From Pseudomonas muyukensis (GTDB lineage: Bacteria; Pseudomonadota; Gammaproteobacteria; Pseudomonadales; Pseudomonadaceae), in NCBI RefSeq assembly GCF_019139535.1, contig NZ_CP077073.1, positions 1,624,001-1,688,000 on the forward strand: a stretch of 64,000 nt of DNA, read 5' to 3'. Each line of letters opens with the position of its first letter. Positions within the stretch are counted from its first letter, which is position 1. This document shows, in pieces, positions 58,397 through 64,000 of this stretch. The notes beneath the pieces were generated by a model. The model was not told where the DNA came from. It saw only the letters and a list, made by a program, of their open reading frames with translations, and ran no database searches. The position numbers and the translations under genes are program-made.

Positions 58397-58789
58397 ATGT
58401 CGGCGACTCAAAACTACGGCACTGGCCGTCGCAAGACCGCAACCGCTCGCGTTTTCCTGCGTCCTGGTACCGGTAACATCTCCATCAACAACCGTTCCCT
58501 GGACGTGTTCTTCGGCCGCGAAACCGCTCGCATGGTTGTTCGCCAGCCGCTGGAACTGACCGAGACCGTTGAGAAGTTCGACATCTACGTCACCGTTTCC
58601 GGTGGTGGTGTCAGCGGTCAGGCCGGTGCGATCCGCCACGGTATCACCCGCGCCCTGATGGAATACGACGAAACCCTGCGTGGCGCCCTGCGTCGTGCTG
58701 GCTACGTCACCCGCGACGCTCGTGAAGTCGAGCGTAAGAAAGTGGGTCTGCGTAAAGCGCGTAAGCGTCCTCAGTACTCCAAGCGTTAA
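58397..58789 (+). CDS. rpsI: Ribosomal protein S9
   Basis: 130-aa S9 of the 30S subunit, with [18 protein letters not shown] at the N-terminus and the diagnostic basic tail [12 protein letters not shown], which reaches the P-site tRNA. It is the second gene of rplM-rpsI and ends at a strong terminator. Confidence 0.99.
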   Translation: MSATQNYGTGRRKTATARVFLRPGTGNISINNRSLDVFFGRETARMVVRQPLELTETVEKFDIYVTVSGGGVSGQAGAIRHGITRALMEYDETLRGALRRAGYVTRDAREVERKKVGLRKARKRPQYSKR

Positions 58790-58806
58790 TACCGCTTCGG
58801 CAGTCG

Positions 58807-58844
58807 AAAAAAGCCCGGTTCCAGTTTGGAACCGGGCTTTTTTT
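58807..58844 (+). terminator. Intrinsic terminator of rplM-rpsI
   Basis: A perfect 16-bp stem (left arm aaaaaagcccggttcc, 58807-58822; right arm 58828-58843) with a 5-nt loop ends in a T-run. Confidence 0.92.
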
Positions 58845-58942
58845 ATGTCTTGAACTACCCTCTCTGCTAGTCCGTGGCCGTTTGTCGCATAGACGCAGAT
58901 CAAGCAAAGCGAGGGTTGTGGCCCGACGAGCGGGTAATCACC

Positions 58943-58972
58943 TTGTCAGCGTGTGGATTTGTTCCTTACCAT
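58943..58972 (+). promoter_or_regulatory. Candidate promoter of petABC
   Basis: TTGTCA and TACCAT are 18 bp apart, about 84 bp upstream of petA, in an otherwise unassigned 200-bp gap. A moderate match only. Confidence 0.35.
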
Positions 58973-59055
58973 TGCGGCCAATTTTTAGTGCCACAGACGT
59001 ACCTAAGTAGATGCCTGTTCAAAACAGGCCAAGCAAGCTGATGGGAGAGGACTGA

Positions 59056-59649
59056 ATGAGCAATGACGGCGTCAACGCAGGCCGGCGCCGCTTCCTCGTA
59101 GCCGCGACATCCGTGGTCGGGGCAGCGGGGGCAGTGGGGGCAGCGGTACCGTTCGTGGGGTCATGGTTTCCCAGTGCCAAGGCGAAAGCCGCAGGGGCAC
59201 CGGTGAAGGTCAATATCGCCAAGGTCGAGCCCGGTCAGCAGATGGTAGCTGAATGGCGCGGGCAACCTGTATTCATCGTGCGGCGAACGGAGGAGATCCT
59301 CGGCAATCTGAAAAAGATCGCCGGCGAGCTGTCCGACCCGGAATCCAAGGCGTCGGTGCAACCGACCTACGTTGACCCGCAAGTCCGCTCGATCAAGCCG
59401 GAGATCCTCATCCTGGTCGGCCTGTGCACCCACCTGGGCTGCTCGCCGACGTTCCGTCCGGAAGTCGCGCCTGCCGACCTGGGGCCGAAATGGGTGGGCG
59501 GCTACTTCTGCCCTTGCCACGGCTCGCACTACGACCTCGCCGGCCGCGTCTACAAGTCCCAGCCGGCGCCTCTCAACCTGCCAGTGCCACCGCACTCGTA
59601 CGAGTCGGACGACATCATCGTCATCGGCGTCGATCAGGAGAACGCATGA
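59056..59649 (+). CDS. petA: PetA: ubiquinol-cytochrome c reductase Rieske iron-sulfur subunit
   Basis: A 197-aa Rieske protein of the cytochrome bc1 complex. The twin-arginine N-terminus GRRRFLVAATSVVG includes the membrane anchor (residues 9-35). 2Fe-2S ligands are C and H in CTHLGC and CPCHGS (residues about 125-160). Exported by Tat and kept as a signal anchor. Its stop overlaps the start region of petB. Confidence 0.98.
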   Translation: MSNDGVNAGRRRFLVAATSVVGAAGAVGAAVPFVGSWFPSAKAKAAGAPVKVNIAKVEPGQQMVAEWRGQPVFIVRRTEEILGNLKKIAGELSDPESKASVQPTYVDPQVRSIKPEILILVGLCTHLGCSPTFRPEVAPADLGPKWVGGYFCPCHGSHYDLAGRVYKSQPAPLNLPVPPHSYESDDIIVIGVDQENA

Positions 59650-60860
59650 TGAGCAAGTTCATGGAGTGGATCGATGCGCGCTTCCCCGCGACCAAGATGT
59701 GGGAAGACCATCTGAGCAAGTATTACGCGCCCAAGAACTTCAACTTCCTGTACTTCTTCGGCTCCCTGGCACTGCTGGTGCTGGTCAACCAGATCGTCAC
59801 CGGCGTGTGGCTGACCATGAGTTTCACCCCCTCGGCGGAAGAGGCCTTCGCCTCGGTCGAGTACATCATGCGCGACGTCGAATACGGCTGGATCCTGCGC
59901 TACCTGCACTCCACCGGCGCCTCGGCGTTCTTCATCGTGGTCTACCTGCACATGTTCCGCGGCCTGCTCTACGGCTCCTACCAGAAGCCACGCGAGCTGG
60001 TCTGGCTGTTCGGCATGCTGATCTACCTGGCGCTGATGGCCGAGGCCTTCATGGGCTACCTGCTGCCATGGGGCCAGATGTCGTACTGGGGCGCCCAGGT
60101 GATCATCTCGCTGTTCGGCGCCATCCCGGTGATCGGCGACGACCTGACCCAGTGGATCCGTGGTGACTACCTGATTTCGGGCATCACCCTGAACCGCTTC
60201 TTCGCCCTGCACGTAGTGGCCCTGCCGATCGTGATCCTCGGCCTGGTGGTGCTGCACATCCTGGCCCTGCACGAAGTGGGGTCGAACAACCCCGATGGCG
60301 TGGACATCAAGAAGAAAAAGGACGAGAACGGCATTCCGCTGGATGGCATTCCGTTCCACCCGTACTACACCGTGAAGGATATCGCCGGGGTGGTGGTGTT
60401 CCTCTTCGTGTTCTGCGCCGTGGTGTTCTTCTTCCCGGAAATGGGTGGGTATTTCCTGGAAAAACCGAACTTCGAACAGGCCAACGCCTTCAAGACGCCT
60501 GAGCACATCGCCCCGGTGTGGTACTTCACGCCGTTCTACGCGATCCTGCGGGCGGTGCCCGACAAGTTGTTCGGGGTCATCGCCATGGGCGCCGCCATCG
60601 CCGTGCTGTTCGTATTGCCCTGGCTCGACCGCAGTCCCGTGCGCTCCATGCGCTACAAGGGTTGGCTGAGCAAGATCTGGTTGCTGGTGTTCTGCGTGTC
60701 CTTCGTCATCCTTGGCGTGCTGGGCGTACTGGCGCCAACCCCGGGGCGTACCTTGCTGTCGCAGGTGTGCACGGTGTTGTACTTCGCCTACTTCCTGCTG
60801 ATGCCGTTCTACACAAGGCTTGAGAAGACCAAACCGGTTCCGGAAAGGGTGACTGGCTGA
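59649..60860 (+). CDS. petB: PetB: cytochrome b subunit of the bc1 complex
   Basis: A 403-aa cytochrome b with eight to nine membrane helices. Heme ligands are the His pairs in YLHSTGASAFFIVVYLHMFR and FALHVVALPIVILGLVVLHI; the Qo-site landmarks are GYLLPWGQMSYWGA and the PEF-type loop. Start 59649 is 8 nt from aggag; ATG 59646 also fits and cannot be excluded. Its last base overlaps petC. Confidence 0.98.
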   Translation: MSKFMEWIDARFPATKMWEDHLSKYYAPKNFNFLYFFGSLALLVLVNQIVTGVWLTMSFTPSAEEAFASVEYIMRDVEYGWILRYLHSTGASAFFIVVYLHMFRGLLYGSYQKPRELVWLFGMLIYLALMAEAFMGYLLPWGQMSYWGAQVIISLFGAIPVIGDDLTQWIRGDYLISGITLNRFFALHVVALPIVILGLVVLHILALHEVGSNNPDGVDIKKKKDENGIPLDGIPFHPYYTVKDIAGVVVFLFVFCAVVFFFPEMGGYFLEKPNFEQANAFKTPEHIAPVWYFTPFYAILRAVPDKLFGVIAMGAAIAVLFVLPWLDRSPVRSMRYKGWLSKIWLLVFCVSFVILGVLGVLAPTPGRTLLSQVCTVLYFAYFLLMPFYTRLEKTKPVPERVTG

Positions 60861-61639
60861 TGAAAAAGTTGATTGCAGTATGCTTGCTGACACTGATGCC
60901 TAGCCTGTCGTTCGCCGCCGAACATGGCCTGGAGCTGGACAAGGTCGACATCGACCTGACCGACAAGGCCGCGATGCAGGATGGCGCGCGCACCTTCGCC
61001 AACTATTGCATGGGTTGCCACAGTGCCAAGTTCCAACGCTACGAGCGGGTGGCCGACGACCTGGGCATTCCCCACGAGTTGATGCTCGACAACCTGGTGT
61101 TCACCGGCGCCAAGATTGGCGACCACATGAAGATCGGCATGCAGCCCAACGATGCCAAGACCTGGTTCGGGGCGGCACCGCCCGACCTGACCCTGGTCGC
61201 CCGGGTGCGCGGCAACGACTGGCTGTACACCTACCTGCGCAGCTTCTATGAAGACAAGGCGCGGCCGTATGGGGTGAACAACAAGGTCTTCCCCAACGTC
61301 GGCATGCCGAACGTGCTGGTGGGCCTGCAGGGCAACCAGGTGATCGGTTGCAAGCAGGTGCAGAGCGTGGTCGATGGCAAGAAGCAGTTCGACCCGCTCA
61401 CCGGTAGCCCGCTGACCCATGAGGCGTGCGACCAGCTGACCGTGGAAGAGAAATCCGGTACCCTGACCGCCGAGCAGTTCGACGAGAAGGTCAAGAACCT
61501 GGTGACCTTCCTGGCCTATTCGGCCAACCCGGTCAAACTGGAAAGCCAGCGCATTGGTACCTATGTATTGCTGTACCTGGCTTTCTTCTTCGTGTTCGCC
61601 TACTTGCTCAAGCGCGAATACTGGAAGGACGTGCACTGA
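60860..61639 (+). CDS. petC: PetC: cytochrome c1 subunit of the bc1 complex
   Basis: 259 aa, with a signal peptide (LIAVCLLTLMPSLSFAAEHG), the heme c motif CMGCH (YCMGCHSAKFQRYERV), the axial-Met region with MPNVLVGLQGN, and a C-terminal membrane anchor (YVLLYLAFFFVFAYLLKREYW). It is the last gene of petABC, directly followed by a very strong terminator. Confidence 0.98.
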   Translation: MKKLIAVCLLTLMPSLSFAAEHGLELDKVDIDLTDKAAMQDGARTFANYCMGCHSAKFQRYERVADDLGIPHELMLDNLVFTGAKIGDHMKIGMQPNDAKTWFGAAPPDLTLVARVRGNDWLYTYLRSFYEDKARPYGVNNKVFPNVGMPNVLVGLQGNQVIGCKQVQSVVDGKKQFDPLTGSPLTHEACDQLTVEEKSGTLTAEQFDEKVKNLVTFLAYSANPVKLESQRIGTYVLLYLAFFFVFAYLLKREYWKDVH

Positions 61640-61663
61640 TCACGCAGTAGTTTCTGGTAGTTG

Positions 61664-61720
61664 AACGCGCCCGGGGCGGCCCAGCATGAGTGCTGGGCCG
61701 CCCCGGGCGCGTTTTCATTT
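61664..61720 (+). terminator. Very long perfect terminator hairpin after petC
   Basis: A perfect 23-bp GC-rich stem (left arm 61664-61686 beginning aacgcgcccgg, right arm 61691-61713) with loop tgag, closed by ttcattt. Confidence 0.9.
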
Positions 61721-61756
61721 ATAGTTTTACAAGCATCCCGTGCGAGGAGGCGCTAC

Positions 61757-62380
61757 ATGGGCGCAACCAACAGGTTAGCCTGCTATTCCGACCCCGCTGA
61801 TCATTACTCCCATCGGGTTCGCCTGGTGCTCGCCGAAAAGGGCGTCGCCGTGCAGATCATCGATGTCGCCGCCGATCGCCTGCCGCCCAAGCTGGTCGAG
61901 GTCAACCCTTATGGCAGCCTGCCGACCCTGGTCGACCGCGACCTGGCGCTGTACGAGTCGACCGTGGTCATGGAGTACCTCGAGGAGCGTTACCCGCACC
62001 CCGCGTTGATGCCGGTCTACCCGGTGGCGCGTGGCAACAGCCGCCTGCTGATGCACCGCATCCAGCGCGACTGGTGCAGCCTGGCCGATACCGTGCTCGA
62101 TACGCGCAACAGCGATGCGGCCCGGGCCCAGGCACGCAAGGAGCTGCGTGAAAGCCTGACCGGCGTGGCACCGTTGTTCGGCGAGATGCCGTGCTTCATG
62201 AGCGAGGAGCAAAGCCTGGTCGATTGTTGTCTACTGCCCATCCTCTGGCGATTGCCGGTGATGGGGATCGAATTGCCGCGGCAGGCCAAGCCGCTGCTGG
62301 AATACATGGAGCGACAGTTCGCCCGCGAGCCTTTCCAGGCGAGCCTGTCCGCTGCCGAACGTGAAATGCGCAAGGTTTAA
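61757..62380 (+). CDS. sspA: SspA: stringent starvation protein A
   Basis: A 207-aa GST-fold, RNA-polymerase-associated protein. An N-terminal thioredoxin-like domain ([43 protein letters not shown]) precedes the C-terminal helical domain. It lacks the GST catalytic residue context, like E. coli SspA. gaggag precedes the ATG. It is followed 12 bp later by sspB. Confidence 0.95.
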   Translation: MGATNRLACYSDPADHYSHRVRLVLAEKGVAVQIIDVAADRLPPKLVEVNPYGSLPTLVDRDLALYESTVVMEYLEERYPHPALMPVYPVARGNSRLLMHRIQRDWCSLADTVLDTRNSDAARAQARKELRESLTGVAPLFGEMPCFMSEEQSLVDCCLLPILWRLPVMGIELPRQAKPLLEYMERQFAREPFQASLSAAEREMRKV

Positions 62381-62392
62381 GAGGAGCCGTTG

Positions 62393-62827
62393 ATGAACTC
62401 CAGTCGCCCCTATCTGGTTCGCGCGCTGTACGAGTGGATCGTCGACAACGATTGCACGCCCCATATGCTGGTCAATGCCGAATACCCGGCGGTCCAGGTG
62501 CCACAAGGTTTCGCCAGTGATGGCCAGATCGTCCTGAACATCTCGCCCAGTGCCGTGCGCAACCTGCACATGGACAACGAGGCGGTGAGCTTCGAAGGGC
62601 GCTTCGGTGGTGTCGCCCACTCGCTCTATGTGCCCGCCAGCGCGATCCTGGGCATCTATGCCCGGGAGAACGGCCAGGGCATGGTCTTCGAGCTGGAGCC
62701 GCCGCTGGACGATGATGAGGACGACCTCGTCGACGACAGCGTCGAGCCGGATGACCAGGGGCCGCCGCCAGGTGGTGGCCAGCCGCCGCGTCCGAGCGGT
62801 CGACCCAGTTTGAAGGTGGTCAAGTAA
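62393..62827 (+). CDS. sspB: SspB: ClpXP specificity adaptor
   Basis: A 144-aa adaptor that delivers ssrA-tagged proteins to ClpXP. The N-terminal domain is SRPYLVRALYEWIVDNDCTPHMLVNAEYP. The tail is acidic and Gly/Pro-rich, and the ClpX-binding C-terminus is RPSLKVVK, as in E. coli (LRVVK). It is the second gene of sspAB and ends at a terminator. Confidence 0.96.
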   Translation: MNSSRPYLVRALYEWIVDNDCTPHMLVNAEYPAVQVPQGFASDGQIVLNISPSAVRNLHMDNEAVSFEGRFGGVAHSLYVPASAILGIYARENGQGMVFELEPPLDDDEDDLVDDSVEPDDQGPPPGGGQPPRPSGRPSLKVVK

Positions 62828-62828
62828 C

Positions 62829-62862
62829 AAAAAAGGCGATCCGGATGGATCGCCTTTTTTTT
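62829..62862. terminator. Terminator of sspAB (bidirectional)
   Basis: A 14-bp stem aaaaaaggcgatcc/ggatcgcctttttt with loop ggat. It serves the rightward sspB and probably the leftward lipoprotein gene. Confidence 0.92.
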
Positions 62863-62875
62863 GCCGCGGTGCCGA

Positions 62876-63094
62876 TTACAGGTCCTTGATGGTCTGAACC
62901 TGGTCCTTGTTGATGCGGGTCGGCTTGCCGTCGAGTTGCTTGAACTCGTAGAAGCCGGAGTTGCGGTCGTAGTGCGGGGTGTCGGTGGTCTGCAGTTCGC
63001 GGCCGTCGTTGAGGACGATGACGCTCGGGGTGGAGCAGCCGGCCAGGGTGGCGAAGGCGCCGATCAGCAGGGTGGGCAGCAACAACTTCTTCAT
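62876..63094 (-). CDS. YgdI/YgdR-type small lipoprotein (DUF903)
   Basis: A 72-aa lipoprotein with lipobox L17-A-G-C20 followed by STPSVIVLNDGRELQTTDTPHYDRNSGFYEF..., the DUF903 SH3-like pattern. Start 63094 follows aggaaa and gives a normal signal peptide; upstream codons are not needed. The function of this family is unknown. Confidence 0.9.
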   Translation of the reverse strand: MKKLLLPTLLIGAFATLAGCSTPSVIVLNDGRELQTTDTPHYDRNSGFYEFKQLDGKPTRINKDQVQTIKDL

Positions 63095-63115
63095 GGGTGT
63101 TTCCTGGTGAGGTAG

Positions 63116-63138
63116 GTTCGCCGGCAAGCCGGCGAGAG
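63116..63138. repeat. Short REP half-unit
   Basis: gttcgccggcaagccggcg, the palindromic head of the A-type REP without the ctcctac core, lies in the 46-bp gap between the two lipoprotein genes. Confidence 0.4.
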
Positions 63139-63140
63139 GG

Positions 63141-64000
<860 letters not shown>

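Overview
The window is about 64 kb of GC-rich chromosome. Gene content, gene order and protein sequences point to the Pseudomonas putida group. The run algD-8-44-K-E-G-X-L-I-J-F-A, yaaA, phoH, moaCDE, rhlB, aapJQMP, algW, cysD-cysNC, mdeRAB, trpS, zapE, rplM-rpsI, petABC, sspAB is the backbone I associate with that group from general knowledge; no database search was run. Many REP-type palindromes (tgtaggagc...) also fit. I see no tRNA, rRNA, CRISPR array, transposase, prophage or IS element.

Layout. (1) 1-2445: end of an efflux adaptor gene, a NodT-type outer-membrane channel and an SDR oxidoreductase. (2) 2617-10330: the accessory region. A leftward set (hotdog thioesterase, acyl-CoA dehydrogenase-like flavoprotein, PaaK-type CoA ligase, arylpyruvate-type TPP decarboxylase) faces a rightward SDR and HpcH/CitE-like lyase across a 0.5-kb AT-rich promoter region, with a TetR gene convergent at the right end. 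The product of this cluster is unknown. (3) 10627-12023: an SDR and a small membrane protein. (4) 12166-28388: the complete leftward alginate operon, with an AlgU-type promoter about 440 nt upstream of algD. (5) 29202-36630: yaaA, a polysaccharide deacetylase, phoH, moaC/D/E, rhlB and a carboxylesterase. (6) 36965-41122: the aapJQMP amino-acid ABC importer. (7) 41308-46612: algW, a DUF34/NIF3 gene, cysD and fused cysNC. (8) 46820-51338: the methionine gamma-lyase locus mdeR/mdeA/mdeB. (9) 51485-57696: yhcB/zapG, an alpha/beta hydrolase, trpS, zapE, a GlxA-like AraC regulator and a Tas-like aldo-keto reductase. (10) 57954-64000: rplM-rpsI, petABC (cytochrome bc1), sspA-sspB, a small lipoprotein, a dolP-like gene and the 3' part of a gmhA/diaA-like gene.

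How the parts connect. The alginate genes cover precursor supply (AlgA, AlgD), polymerisation (Alg8, Alg44), periplasmic passage, epimerisation, lysis and acetylation (AlgK, AlgG, AlgX, AlgL, AlgI, AlgJ, AlgF) and export (AlgE). AlgW, 13 kb away, is the protease family that frees the sigma factor driving algD. CysD/CysNC supply activated sulfate, and the mde genes break down methionine. REP pairs sit after most transcription units. The exceptions worth attention are a REP pair between algL and algI, and one read in frame within the algK signal-peptide region.
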